The position numbers and the translations under genes are program-made. Positions 35,734 to 44,543 of a stretch of DNA of 64,000 nucleotides are shown piece after piece (position 1 is the stretch's first letter; every line of letters begins with the position of its first letter). This stretch comes from an uncultured Pelagibacteraceae bacterium. GTDB taxonomy: Bacteria; Pseudomonadota; Alphaproteobacteria; Pelagibacterales; Pelagibacteraceae. The notes under the pieces were generated by a model, which was not told the origin of the DNA, did not search any database, and was given only the letters and a program-made list of their open reading frames with translations. Where the stretch lies: positions 80,512 to 144,511 of the forward strand of contig CACDFI010000004.1 of the NCBI GenBank assembly GCA_902551985.1. The letters are read 5' to 3'.

Positions 35734-36667
35734 TCACCTAAAAATTCTTTTAGCAGCTCCTAGAGGTTTTTGTGCAGGTGTTGATAGAGCAATTGAAATT
35801 GTAAAAAAAAGTATAGAAAAATATGGTGCTCCTGTATATGTAAGACATGAAATAGTTCATAACAAACATGTAGTAGACGGCTTAAAAAAAATTGGTGCAA
35901 TATTTGTTGAGGAAATTGAAGAAATTGAAGATAAAACTAGGCCTGTTATCTTTTCAGCTCATGGAGTTCCTAAATCTGTGCCTAAAGAAGCAGAAAGTTT
36001 AAATATGATATTTGTTGATGCGACATGCCCATTAGTATCGAAAGTTCACAGAGAGGCAGAAAATTTAAATAAAAAAGATGTTCAAGTATTGCTTATAGGT
36101 CATAAAAACCATCCTGAAGTAATTGGCACAATGGGTCAAGTAGCTAATGGAAAGATTGATCTTATTGAAACAATAGACGATGCAAAAAATTATCAGAGAG
36201 GCAAAAATGACAAACTTGCATATATTACACAAACAACATTATCGGTTGATGATACTAAAGATATTATTAATGTTTTAAAAGAACGCTTTCCTGATATTCA
36301 CGAGCCAAAAAAAGATGACATATGTTATGCAACCACAAATAGACAAGCAGCAATAAAAAAGATTGCAAAAGAGTGTGACAATCTATTTGTGATTGGCAGT
36401 AGGAATTCATCCAACTCAGTTAGGCTAGTAGAAGTAGCTAGAAATAATGGATGCGAAAATGCTGAATTAATTCACTCAGAAAGTACTTTTCCTCTAGAAA
36501 AAATTTCAAAATGCAAAACAATAGGTATTTCATCTGGTGCCTCAGCTCCTGAAGTATTAGTTAATGAATTCATAGAAAATATTAAAAAAAAATTTACTGT
36601 AGAAATAGAGGAAGTTGAAATAGTAAAAGAGGACGTAACATTTAAAATTCCAGGAAAATTAAATTAA
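35717..36667 (+). CDS. ispH: 4-hydroxy-3-methylbut-2-enyl diphosphate reductase
   Basis: IspH makes IPP and DMAPP in the last step of the non-mevalonate pathway. The 316-residue protein has the three cluster cysteines in APRGFCAGVDRAI, VDATCPLVSKVH and DDICYATTNRQ, along with RHEIVHNKHVV and SAHGVP. It overlaps the small membrane protein gene by 17 bases and thrB by 1 base. Placement right after crtIBY-blh couples precursor supply to retinal synthesis. Confidence 0.97.
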   Translation: MKVKNNHLKILLAAPRGFCAGVDRAIEIVKKSIEKYGAPVYVRHEIVHNKHVVDGLKKIGAIFVEEIEEIEDKTRPVIFSAHGVPKSVPKEAESLNMIFVDATCPLVSKVHREAENLNKKDVQVLLIGHKNHPEVIGTMGQVANGKIDLIETIDDAKNYQRGKNDKLAYITQTTLSVDDTKDIINVLKERFPDIHEPKKDDICYATTNRQAAIKKIAKECDNLFVIGSRNSSNSVRLVEVARNNGCENAELIHSESTFPLEKISKCKTIGISSGASAPEVLVNEFIENIKKKFTVEIEEVEIVKEDVTFKIPGKLN

Positions 36668-37632
36668 TGGCTGTATATACAAGGATAAATCAGAGCGATT
36701 TAAGTTTAATCGAGAAAAACTTTAATATTGGTAAGATCGTATCTTTTTCAGGTATAAAAAAAGGAATTGAAAATACTAATTACTTAATAAAAACAAACAA
36801 AAAAAAAATAATACTGACTATATTTGAAAAAAGAGTTCAAAAAAGAGATTTACCTTTTTTTATGAACCTTATGTTTAGTTTATCTAAAAATAAAATCAAA
36901 TGTCCAGAGCCAATTAAGAATAAAAAAGGTAAATATTTATTCAAAATTAAAAATAAAACTGCATGTTTGGTAAGTTTTTTAGTGGGAAAAGATAAAAATC
37001 AACTAACAAATGAAGACTGTTTTCAAGTTGGAAAAAATGCAGCTCTGTTACATTTAGCTGCTAAGAAATTAAGATTGTATAGAAAAAATTCATTATCAGT
37101 AAATTCTTGGGGACCTTTGCTAAGTAGAATTGATCGAAGAGTCAATAAACTTTCACGTAATTTAATTAAAACTATGAAAACTGATTTAATTGATATTAAA
37201 AAAAAATGGCCAAAAAGTATGCCTAATGGGATTATTCACGGTGATCTTTTTATCGATAATATTTTTTTCTATAAGCAAAAATATTATGGATTTATTGATT
37301 TTTATTTTTCTGCAAATGATTTTTTAGCTTATGAATTAGCCACATGCGTAAATGCACTTTGTTTTAAAAAAAGAAATAACATTTTTGTGCTAGAAAAAAG
37401 TAAATCCGCTCAATTATTAAAAGGTTACCAATCAATACGTAAACTGACTACAAAAGAAAAGAATAATTTTAATACTTTATGTAGAGGTTCAGCTTTAAGA
37501 TATCTTCTTACAAGATCATATGATTATCTAAATACTCCGAAAAAGGCATTGATTAAAATAAAAGATCCAAAAGAATATTTAGATAAATTAAATTTTCATA
37601 GAAAGTTAAATTCTTTTAAGGATTATTCCTAA
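36667..37632 (+). CDS. thrB: Homoserine kinase, aminoglycoside-phosphotransferase fold
   Basis: This is the ThrB type found in alphaproteobacteria and pseudomonads, which belongs to the APH kinase fold rather than GHMP. The 321-residue protein shows NTNYLIKTN at the nucleotide loop, the catalytic GIIHGDLFIDNIFF, and GFIDFYFSANDFLAYELA. It phosphorylates homoserine for threonine synthesis; thrC is encoded at 38980. The ispH-thrB-rnhA order with 1-base overlaps is a common alphaproteobacterial arrangement. Confidence 0.94.
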   Translation: MAVYTRINQSDLSLIEKNFNIGKIVSFSGIKKGIENTNYLIKTNKKKIILTIFEKRVQKRDLPFFMNLMFSLSKNKIKCPEPIKNKKGKYLFKIKNKTACLVSFLVGKDKNQLTNEDCFQVGKNAALLHLAAKKLRLYRKNSLSVNSWGPLLSRIDRRVNKLSRNLIKTMKTDLIDIKKKWPKSMPNGIIHGDLFIDNIFFYKQKYYGFIDFYFSANDFLAYELATCVNALCFKKRNNIFVLEKSKSAQLLKGYQSIRKLTTKEKNNFNTLCRGSALRYLLTRSYDYLNTPKKALIKIKDPKEYLDKLNFHRKLNSFKDYS

Positions 37633-38054
37633 TGATAAAAATCTATACTGATGGATCGTGCTTAGGTAATCCAGGGAATGGAGGATGGGCTGCGATTATT
37701 ATTGATGATAAAAAAAAAATTCAGATAAAAGGTAGCAAAAAAAATACCACAAATAATCAAATGGAGTTACTTGCTCCAATAAAAGCTCTTAAAAAAATTC
37801 CTAAAGGTAGCAATGTTCAGATTTTTACAGACTCTAAGTATGTAAAGTTAGGGATTACAGAGTGGATACATAATTGGAAAAAAAATGGATGGAGAACAGC
37901 CAGCAAACAACCCATTAAAAATAAAGAACTTTGGACTGAATTAGATCTTATGACTAACGAATTTCAAATAAAATGGAGTTGGGTGAAGGGTCACTCTACA
38001 AATACTTTAAATAATGAAGTAGACTTAATTGCTAGAGATGCTGCAAATTCTTAA
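37632..38054 (+). CDS. rnhA: Ribonuclease HI
   Basis: RNase HI degrades RNA in RNA/DNA hybrids. The 140-residue protein has the catalytic acids in IYTDGSCLGNPGNGGWA, NNQMELLAPIKAL, IFTDSKYV and NNEVDLIARDAA, and the basic handle WKKNGWRTASKQPIKN. It overlaps thrB by 1 base and ends the forward run. The 39-base convergent gap after it contains no GC-rich hairpin. Confidence 0.97.
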   Translation: MIKIYTDGSCLGNPGNGGWAAIIIDDKKKIQIKGSKKNTTNNQMELLAPIKALKKIPKGSNVQIFTDSKYVKLGITEWIHNWKKNGWRTASKQPIKNKELWTELDLMTNEFQIKWSWVKGHSTNTLNNEVDLIARDAANS

Positions 38055-38093
38055 TACAATCAATTAAAGAAAACCCCTAAATTTATTTAAAAT

Positions 38094-38462
38094 TTAATTT
38101 ACAGGAATTGTAAAGCTTGGGGAGTAAGTTCTATGTTTATCTGTTATCGCATCAGTGATACCAAGATCAAAAAACAAAACACTTGCACCTAATTTTGCAC
38201 CTTCAATACTACTAGCAATACCACCAACGCCAGTTTTTCCTGTTTCCGTTTTACAATTATATCTTAAAATATCATCTGATCTTCTTATCATAAATGTTCC
38301 AGGAACTTTGCCGCTCCATGATCCTCTCTTGTTCGTGAGATTACATGTTCCTTGACTACCATCACTAAAAGATAGTGCAACAGGTGTGTTAGGATCATTA
38401 ACTATAGTAGCACACGAAACTAATAGAATTGATGACAAAATTACTAAAATCCACTTTTGCAT
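38094..38462 (-). CDS. Lipoprotein of unknown function
   Basis: The 122-residue precursor has a lipoprotein signal (KWILVILSSILLVSC) with the lipobox cysteine at about position 17, then SATIV-like start of a small beta domain (VALSFSDGSQGTCNLTNKRGSW, FMIRRSDDILRYNCKTE) and a glycine-rich GVGGIASSIEGAKLG region. Two more cysteines in the beta domain could pair. I recognise the general pattern of small outer-membrane lipoproteins but no named family with confidence. It follows the peroxiredoxin gene by 35 bases on the same strand. Confidence 0.75.
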   Translation of the reverse strand: MQKWILVILSSILLVSCATIVNDPNTPVALSFSDGSQGTCNLTNKRGSWSGKVPGTFMIRRSDDILRYNCKTETGKTGVGGIASSIEGAKLGASVLFFDLGITDAITDKHRTYSPSFTIPVN

Positions 38463-38497
38463 TATAATAATCTATTACAATTTTAATTAAACTTAAA

Positions 38498-38983
38498 CTA
38501 AATAATATCTAAAATACCCTCTGCTGAGGATATACCGCAATCTTTAGTTTCTTTTTCCTCTTGAATAGTAAGTACTTTGAGATTTTCTATAACCATTGCA
38601 TAACGACTTGATCTCACCCCCATACCTTTTGAATTTCTATCAACTTCAGCTCCTATTGACTTAGTAAATGACAAATAAGGATCAGCTAACATAGTTATAT
38701 TTTCTCCTATATTATTTGCCTCACCCCAAGCATTCATTACATAAGGGTCATTAACAGCTAAGCAAAATATTTTATCAACACCTTTATCTAAGATTTGTTT
38801 AGCATTTTTAACATAGCCTGGTAAATGAAATTTAGAGCATGTAGCTGTAAATGCACCAGGTAAACCAAATAATATTATTTTTTTCGATCCTAATACCTCA
38901 GATATATTTTGTTCTTTAGGTTCGCCATCAACTAAATGGAAGATTTTTATATCTGGAATTTGGTCATTAACTTTTAACTTCAT
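38498..38983 (-). CDS. Peroxiredoxin, Prx5/AhpE-like
   Basis: The 161-residue thiol peroxidase reduces hydrogen peroxide and organic peroxides. The peroxidatic cysteine is in GLPGAFTATCSKFHLPGY, the typical Prx5 motif with the catalytic threonine three residues earlier, followed by CLAVNDPYVMNAWGEA and the arginine in RSSRYAMVIEN. Other cysteines (for example in KDCGISSAEG) could resolve it. It overlaps thrC by 4 bases. The link to threonine synthesis seems to be only transcriptional. Confidence 0.94.
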   Translation of the reverse strand: MKLKVNDQIPDIKIFHLVDGEPKEQNISEVLGSKKIILFGLPGAFTATCSKFHLPGYVKNAKQILDKGVDKIFCLAVNDPYVMNAWGEANNIGENITMLADPYLSFTKSIGAEVDRNSKGMGVRSSRYAMVIENLKVLTIQEEKETKDCGISSAEGILDII

Positions 38984-40350
38984 AATTTACTTTTAACAAA
39001 ATTTTTTACTGCCTCTGTATCATTTTTTAATAGTTGAAAATTTTCCTCTTTACTATGAACATATTGAAGCTCTTTAGGTAGTTCTTCATGTTTATTTATA
39101 GCCTTATCTGTGGCAGCTGGAAATTTACATGGATGTGCAGTAGATAAAACTACACAATCATTAAAATTTAGCTTATTTGCAGCCCCTACTCCAACTGCAG
39201 TATGAGGATCTAGTATGATACTACTTTTTTCAAAATGTTGTTTAATAATTTCTAAAGTTTCATTCTCATCACAACTTTCTGAAATAAAATCTTTTTGGAT
39301 AATGTCTAAGTTTGATTTTTCTATTTTATATTCATTATTCTTAACTTTTTTCATTATATCTGATGTAATGCCAGAATTAGAATTATTCACATAATAAATT
39401 AATCTTTCAAAATTACTTGCTAACTGAATATCCATACTTGGGGAAAGTGTTTCTTTAACTTTTTTTGAAATATAATCACCTTTAGAAATTGCTCGATGCA
39501 AAATATCATTCTCATTAGTTGCAACAATAAGTTTATCTATGGGCAATCCCATTTCTTTTGCAAGATAACCTGCAAAAACATCTCCAAAGTTTCCTGTTGG
39601 TACTGAAAAAGAAATTGGTTTGTTACTATCAAGTTTAAAATAAGTATAAAAATAATAAACAGCTTGAGCTATAATTCTTGCCCAATTAATAGAATTAACC
39701 CCTGACATATTGATTGAATTTGAAAAATCTAAATCTGAAAACATTTGCTTAACAATATTTTGGCAGTCATCAAAATTTCCATCAATTGCGATATTGAAAA
39801 TATTTTCATCTTCAACTGTTGTCATTAATTTTCTTTGAACTGGTGAAATTCTATTATTAGGATGCAAAACGAAAATATTTAAATTTGATTTACCTCTAAT
39901 TGCATCAATAGCAGCTGCCCCTGTATCACCAGATGTAGCAACAACAATATTAATTTTTTTATCATTTTTAGTTAAGTAATATTCATACAAATTACCAATA
40001 AATTGCATAGCAACATCTTTAAAAGCTAGTGTTGGTCCATGAAAAAGTTCTAACAATTTTAGATCGCCAAGATTTGAAATTTTAATAACTTCTTTTTCTC
40101 TAAAATTTGAATAAGATTTTTCAATTAACTCTGAAAGATCTTCTTTAGATATAAAATCAGATGAAAATAAATTTATTATTTCAGTAGATAAATCGTTGTA
40201 ATTAAGATTTTTAAGATCTGACAATTCATCTGAGCTGAATTTTTTTAAAGATTTAGGTACATAAAGTCCCCCATCATCAGCTAAACCTTTGATGAAAACC
40301 TCTTCGAAACTATATTCCTTAGAATTGTCTCTTGTACTTACATACTTCAT
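38980..40350 (-). CDS. thrC: Threonine synthase
   Basis: ThrC converts O-phosphohomoserine to threonine with PLP. From ATG 40350 it has 456 residues and begins MKYVSTRDNSKEYSFEEV, the usual start; an ATG at 40365 would add five residues. The PLP lysine lies in HGPTLAFKDVAMQF, and ATSGDTGAAAIDAIRG and SVPTGNFGDVFAGY bind the cofactor phosphate and substrate. It is downstream of cyoE by 40 bases on the same strand. Confidence 0.96.
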   Translation of the reverse strand: MKYVSTRDNSKEYSFEEVFIKGLADDGGLYVPKSLKKFSSDELSDLKNLNYNDLSTEIINLFSSDFISKEDLSELIEKSYSNFREKEVIKISNLGDLKLLELFHGPTLAFKDVAMQFIGNLYEYYLTKNDKKINIVVATSGDTGAAAIDAIRGKSNLNIFVLHPNNRISPVQRKLMTTVEDENIFNIAIDGNFDDCQNIVKQMFSDLDFSNSINMSGVNSINWARIIAQAVYYFYTYFKLDSNKPISFSVPTGNFGDVFAGYLAKEMGLPIDKLIVATNENDILHRAISKGDYISKKVKETLSPSMDIQLASNFERLIYYVNNSNSGITSDIMKKVKNNEYKIEKSNLDIIQKDFISESCDENETLEIIKQHFEKSSIILDPHTAVGVGAANKLNFNDCVVLSTAHPCKFPAATDKAINKHEELPKELQYVHSKEENFQLLKNDTEAVKNFVKSKL

Positions 40351-40390
40351 GAATTTTTTTACCATTTTCCTATAAAATAAATAGGATTAT

Positions 40391-41305
40391 TTATTTAATG
40401 ATCTGGTCTACCAAAAATAAGACAAAAAGCAAAAATAAGTAAAAAATTGAGTAAGAAAATACCTTTTTAGCCTTCTTGATTTCAAATTTGTTTTTTTTAA
40501 ATTTAAGAAGATCGTAACAGACATAGTTGTAATAAAATGTCAGTAATAAAGAAACAATAAGAAATGTTTCACCAACAAACCCAATATAATAAGGCAAAAT
40601 TACTATTGGTAACATTATTAATGAATAAACAAATATATTCTTCTTTGTCTCCTCAATTCCATTAGTAATCGGTAACATTGGGATTTTAGCTTTTTGATAG
40701 TCATCTGCTTTATATAGGCTAAGGGCCCAAAAATGAGATGGGGTCCAAAAAAATATTATTAAAAAAAATGTTATTGGTTCAAATGTTAGCGAGTTAGTAG
40801 CTATTGTCCAACCAATAACTGGTGGTAATGCGCCAGATGCTCCTCCAATAACAATGTTTTGTGGGGTTTTTCTTTTCAACCAAATTGTATAAACAAAAAC
40901 ATAAAATGCTATGGTTACAGATAATAGTATAGCTGATGTTAAATTTGAAAAATAATAAAGTCCGGCTACAGAAATAACTGATAGCAATGTACCAAATAAA
41001 AGAGCATGCTCCCTGTTTACTTTTCCAGTAGGGATTGGTCTGAGACAAGTTCTTGTCATTAATTTATCAAGATCAGCCTCATACCACATATTTAGAGCAC
41101 CTGCAGCACCTGCACCCATAGTAACAAAAAAAATTGCAATTATTGAATTTAGAAATGAAACTGAAACAGGAGCTGTTAACAACCCAACTGCACAAGTAAA
41201 AATAACCAAGGACATTACTCTTGGCTTCATCAATAATAAAAGATATTTAAAATAAGATAAAAAACTTATTGAAACTGATTTTTTTTTAATTGTATTTGTA
41301 GTCAC
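40391..41305 (-). CDS. cyoE: Protoheme IX farnesyltransferase (heme O synthase)
   Basis: CyoE/CtaB attaches a farnesyl chain to heme B, giving heme O for the oxidase. The 304-residue UbiA-fold protein has about nine membrane helices, the first aspartate motif in NMWYEADLDKLMTRTCLRP and the second conserved region near DDYQKAKIPMLPI. It follows the 87-residue membrane protein gene by 2 bases, closing the oxidase operon. A heme A synthase gene is not in the window. Confidence 0.96.
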   Translation of the reverse strand: MTTNTIKKKSVSISFLSYFKYLLLLMKPRVMSLVIFTCAVGLLTAPVSVSFLNSIIAIFFVTMGAGAAGALNMWYEADLDKLMTRTCLRPIPTGKVNREHALLFGTLLSVISVAGLYYFSNLTSAILLSVTIAFYVFVYTIWLKRKTPQNIVIGGASGALPPVIGWTIATNSLTFEPITFFLIIFFWTPSHFWALSLYKADDYQKAKIPMLPITNGIEETKKNIFVYSLIMLPIVILPYYIGFVGETFLIVSLLLTFYYNYVCYDLLKFKKNKFEIKKAKKVFSYSIFYLFLLFVLFLVDQIIK

Positions 41306-41307
41306 TA

Positions 41308-41571
41308 CTACTCAACATTCAGTGAAACAAATATTACAAGTAATATAACACCCGCTATTAAGATATGATTTCCAAGATCAAATATTCCTACTTTGCTATT
41401 TTTCTTATCAATTAGTCTTCTTCGTAAAGGAATTTGATCATAAGGATTTATCGAGACTTTATCTCCCTGTTCTTTCTGATTTTCTAATTTAACTGAATAG
41501 CCAAACCAAACAATATAAATAAAGAAAACAAATAAAATTAAGAAGAAAGCTAAATATCCATATGCATCCAT
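41308..41571 (-). CDS. Small membrane protein of the cytochrome oxidase operon, 87 residues
   Basis: From ATG 41571 the protein has an N-terminal membrane helix (YLAFFLILFVFFIYIVWFGY), a charged middle with PYDQIPLRRRLIDKK, and a second helix (ILIAGVILLVIFVSLNV). A GGAGGTGGAG ribosome binding site precedes this ATG; an upstream TTG at 41589 would add six residues. It lies between the subunit IV gene (1 base gap) and cyoE (2 base gap). I do not know its family. A small oxidase subunit or assembly factor is suggested by position. Confidence 0.75.
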   Translation of the reverse strand: MDAYGYLAFFLILFVFFIYIVWFGYSVKLENQKEQGDKVSINPYDQIPLRRRLIDKKNSKVGIFDLGNHILIAGVILLVIFVSLNVE

Positions 41572-41572
41572 T

Positions 41573-41932
41573 TTAAGCTCCACCTCCAACTACAAAATAA
41601 AATAATCTTGAAAATAATGTATACTGAAATTCAGCTGCCATTAAAAATATGAAGCAAGCTATGGCCGTCATTGGCCATAAAAGAACATTTACCAATGCAT
41701 ATCTTTCCCAAAATAGGTGCATGAAAAATGCCATTATCAGCCCGGCTTTTAGGAACATGAAGAATAATATTAATGACCATCTTAGCATTCCTTGGAATTG
41801 ATACCAGTCGACCATGTAAGAAAAAAAACTGAGTACGAATAACAAAGTCCAAATCCAAAGATAAATTCCAATTTTATGTGTGGAAGCTTCTTCTTTTTTG
41901 TCTGTTTTTTCAATATTATTTGTATTTTCCAT
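41573..41932 (-). CDS. Cytochrome c oxidase subunit IV-type protein (CyoD/caa3 family)
   Basis: The 119-residue protein has an acidic/basic soluble N-terminus and three membrane helices (IGIYLWIWTLLFVLSFFSYM, LILFFMFLKAGLIMAFFMHL, LLWPMTAIACFIFLMAAEF). The KAGLIMAFFMHLFWE segment is the hallmark of the prokaryotic subunit IV family. It follows the subunit III gene by 8 bases. The glycine codons at its end form the ribosome binding site of the next gene. Confidence 0.88.
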   Translation of the reverse strand: MENTNNIEKTDKKEEASTHKIGIYLWIWTLLFVLSFFSYMVDWYQFQGMLRWSLILFFMFLKAGLIMAFFMHLFWERYALVNVLLWPMTAIACFIFLMAAEFQYTLFSRLFYFVVGGGA

Positions 41933-41940
41933 AATTTATT

Positions 41941-42651
41941 TTACCACAAGTAAAAGAATGCAAAAATAAAAACCCATACAAGATCTACAAAGTGCCAATA
42001 AAGACCTAAGATCTCAATTTCTACATAATCGCCCTTTAATTTTGTGAACCATCCTTTTTTGCCTTTTTCATAGTGGCCAGCAAACACTTTATAAGTATAT
42101 ATAAATAAAAAGATTACTCCGATAGATACGTGGAATCCGTGAAAACCAGTTATCATAAAGAAAAATGATCCAAATTGAGCAGCTCCAAATGGATTTTCCC
42201 AAGGTCTCACACCTTCATGAATTAATTTTGACCACTCATAAGCCTGCATTCCAACAAAAGTTAAACCACCGAGCGCAGTCGCCAATAATAGCCATCCACA
42301 CATTTTTCTGTTTTTTTCGTATCCATATTTAACTGCAATAGCCATTGTTCCACTACTGGTAATCAAGACAAATGTCATAAGAGCAATCAGTAATAGCGGA
42401 ACAGGTACACCAAATGCCTCTAGTGCAAATACTTCACTAGGATTTGGCCACTCGACAGGAGTTGATCCTCTTCCTTTCATGTATGAAATTAAAAAACAAC
42501 TAAAAACAAAAGTATCACTTAACAGAAAGATCCACATCATGGCTTTACCCCAATGTACACCTTTGAACATTGTTTGGTCTGACGCTGTGTCAGACGCCAT
42601 TCCCTTAAACCCTGGTTTAAGTTCGAAGCCGTCTATTTTTGGTTCAGACAT
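41941..42651 (-). CDS. coxC: Cytochrome c oxidase subunit III
   Basis: The 236-residue protein belongs to the heme-copper oxidase subunit III family, with about five membrane helices. Landmarks are MMWIFLLSDTFVFSCFLISY, the conserved glutamate region GMQAYEWSKLI, TGFHGFHVSIGVIFL and YWHFVDLVWVFIFAFFYLW at the end. It follows coxA by 9 bases. A second, more divergent subunit III gene is encoded at 45667. Confidence 0.94.
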   Translation of the reverse strand: MSEPKIDGFELKPGFKGMASDTASDQTMFKGVHWGKAMMWIFLLSDTFVFSCFLISYMKGRGSTPVEWPNPSEVFALEAFGVPVPLLLIALMTFVLITSSGTMAIAVKYGYEKNRKMCGWLLLATALGGLTFVGMQAYEWSKLIHEGVRPWENPFGAAQFGSFFFMITGFHGFHVSIGVIFLFIYTYKVFAGHYEKGKKGWFTKLKGDYVEIEILGLYWHFVDLVWVFIFAFFYLW

Positions 42652-42660
42652 TTATTTCTC

Positions 42661-44499
42661 TTATGTTTTTTCTACTTCTGTATGTATTACTTCACTCGGA
42701 GCAGTAGTTTGTGGAATATAATCTTCCTTAGCTCCTGGAACACTAAAGTCATATGGCCATCTATGCACAACCGGAAGTCTGTCACCGAAATTACCATGTT
42801 CTGGTGGAACAGTAGAAGTGTACCATTCTAGTGAGTTGGCTTTCCAAGGATTTTGCTCAGCCTTTTTACCTGTTTTTAATGTTTTAATTATATTGAAAAT
42901 TAAAATAAATTGTGCAGCGCCAACTATGAATGCTGCAATACTAATAAATTCATTCATTCCTACTGCTGAAGTCATATATGGACTATCATACATTTCAAAA
43001 TATCTTCTTGGAACTCCAATAAATCCTAAATAGTGCATTGGGAAGTAAATGGAGTAAGCGCCTAAGAAAGTAATCCAGAAATGCCATTTTCCAAGACCTT
43101 CGTCTAACATTTTTCCAGCAACTAATGGGAACCAGTGATAAACTGCACCCATAATTACCATTAACGGTGCAATACCCATTACCATGTGGAAGTGCGCTAT
43201 CACGAAATAAGTATCTGATAATGGAACATCAACTGATACGTTTCCTAAAAATATTCCAGTAATTCCACCATTAACAAATGTTACTATAAAACCTAAACAC
43301 CACAACATAACTACGTTAATTCTTATATTTCCTCTCCATAAAGTTAGTATCCAGTTATAAACCTTCATGGCTGTTGGAACCGCAATAATTAATGTAGTTG
43401 TTGCAAAGAAGAAACCAAACCAAGGATTCATTCCACTCACATACATGTGGTGTGCCCAAACAAAGAAACTTAATGCTCCAATTCCAACAATTGCCCACAC
43501 CATCATTCTGTATCCAAAAATATTTTTTCTAGCATGAACAGAAATTAAATCTGAAACTATTCCAAATGCAGGAAGCGCAACAATATAAACCTCAGGGTGT
43601 CCAAAGAACCAAAACAAGTGCTGGAAAAGAATTGGGCTTCCACCACCATATTCTAGAACTTCACCAGCCTTTAATATTGTTGGCATGAAAAAACTAGTTT
43701 GTAAAACCTTATCTAAAGTCATCATTATTGCACTTACCAATAATGCTGGAAATGCTAACATTGCAAGCACTGTAGCTGTAAATATACCCCAGACTGTAAG
43801 AGGCATTCTCATTAATGTCATTCCTCTAGTTCTAGCTTGAAGAATTGTGATCATGTAATTTAATCCACCCATTGTAAATCCAATTACGAAAAGAGATAAA
43901 GAAATAAGCATTAGTAAAATTCCCATACCTGCTCCAGGAGTACCCTCTAAAATTGTTTGAGGAGGATATAAAGTCCAACCAGCTCCAGTTGGACCACCTG
44001 GCACAAAGAAACTTGCCATCAAAACTGCAACAGCAACAAAGAACATCCAAAAACTTAACATGTTCACATATGGAAAAACCATATCTCTTGCTCCAACCAT
44101 TAACGGTATTAAATAGTTACCAAAGCCTCCAAGGAATAGAGCGGTTAAAAAATAAACTACCATTATCATTCCATGCATGGTCACGAATTGATAATAATGT
44201 TCTGCAGTCATGAAACCAGCTAACTCAGGAAAACCTAGCTGAAGTCTCATTAACCAAGATAAAATTAATCCTACAACTCCTGTAAATACTGCTGTTAAAA
44301 AATATTGCACACCGATTACTTTTGCATCTTGGCAAAATACCCATTTCTCAATAAAGCTATGAGGATGATATAATTCTTGTTCACCAACTTCTGAAGGTCT
44401 TACATAATCTATGTCAGGATTCACTGAACCTGTTGAACCATCCATTACCTCTGATGATTGTGCTTGATAAGATTTATTATTATCGTATTCGTCTGACAT
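42661..44499 (-). CDS. coxA: Cytochrome c oxidase subunit I
   Basis: This is the catalytic subunit with low-spin heme, binuclear heme/CuB centre and proton channels. The 612-residue protein has 12 or more membrane helices, MHGMIMVVYFLTALFLGGFG, GARDMVFPYVN (D-channel aspartate), FWFFGHPEVYI (glutamate and CuB histidine-tyrosine pair), WAHHMYVSG (CuB histidines) and VIAHFHMVMG (heme ligands). These features indicate an A-type heme-copper oxidase. It follows coxB by 44 bases. Confidence 0.98.
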   Translation of the reverse strand: MSDEYDNNKSYQAQSSEVMDGSTGSVNPDIDYVRPSEVGEQELYHPHSFIEKWVFCQDAKVIGVQYFLTAVFTGVVGLILSWLMRLQLGFPELAGFMTAEHYYQFVTMHGMIMVVYFLTALFLGGFGNYLIPLMVGARDMVFPYVNMLSFWMFFVAVAVLMASFFVPGGPTGAGWTLYPPQTILEGTPGAGMGILLMLISLSLFVIGFTMGGLNYMITILQARTRGMTLMRMPLTVWGIFTATVLAMLAFPALLVSAIMMTLDKVLQTSFFMPTILKAGEVLEYGGGSPILFQHLFWFFGHPEVYIVALPAFGIVSDLISVHARKNIFGYRMMVWAIVGIGALSFFVWAHHMYVSGMNPWFGFFFATTTLIIAVPTAMKVYNWILTLWRGNIRINVVMLWCLGFIVTFVNGGITGIFLGNVSVDVPLSDTYFVIAHFHMVMGIAPLMVIMGAVYHWFPLVAGKMLDEGLGKWHFWITFLGAYSIYFPMHYLGFIGVPRRYFEMYDSPYMTSAVGMNEFISIAAFIVGAAQFILIFNIIKTLKTGKKAEQNPWKANSLEWYTSTVPPEHGNFGDRLPVVHRWPYDFSVPGAKEDYIPQTTAPSEVIHTEVEKT

Positions 44500-44543
44500 A
44501 TTTTTTATCCTTTATATATATATTTTTTTTAATTATTAAATTG

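Noticed and set aside
38055..38093. Bidirectional terminator between rnhA and the lipoprotein gene
   Set aside because: The spacer is A/T-only in its symmetric parts, with no GC-containing stem, so no intrinsic terminator can be supported.
43832..44213. Long open frames antisense or overlapping within coxA
   Set aside because: They are out-of-frame shadows of a strongly conserved gene and show no signal of their own.
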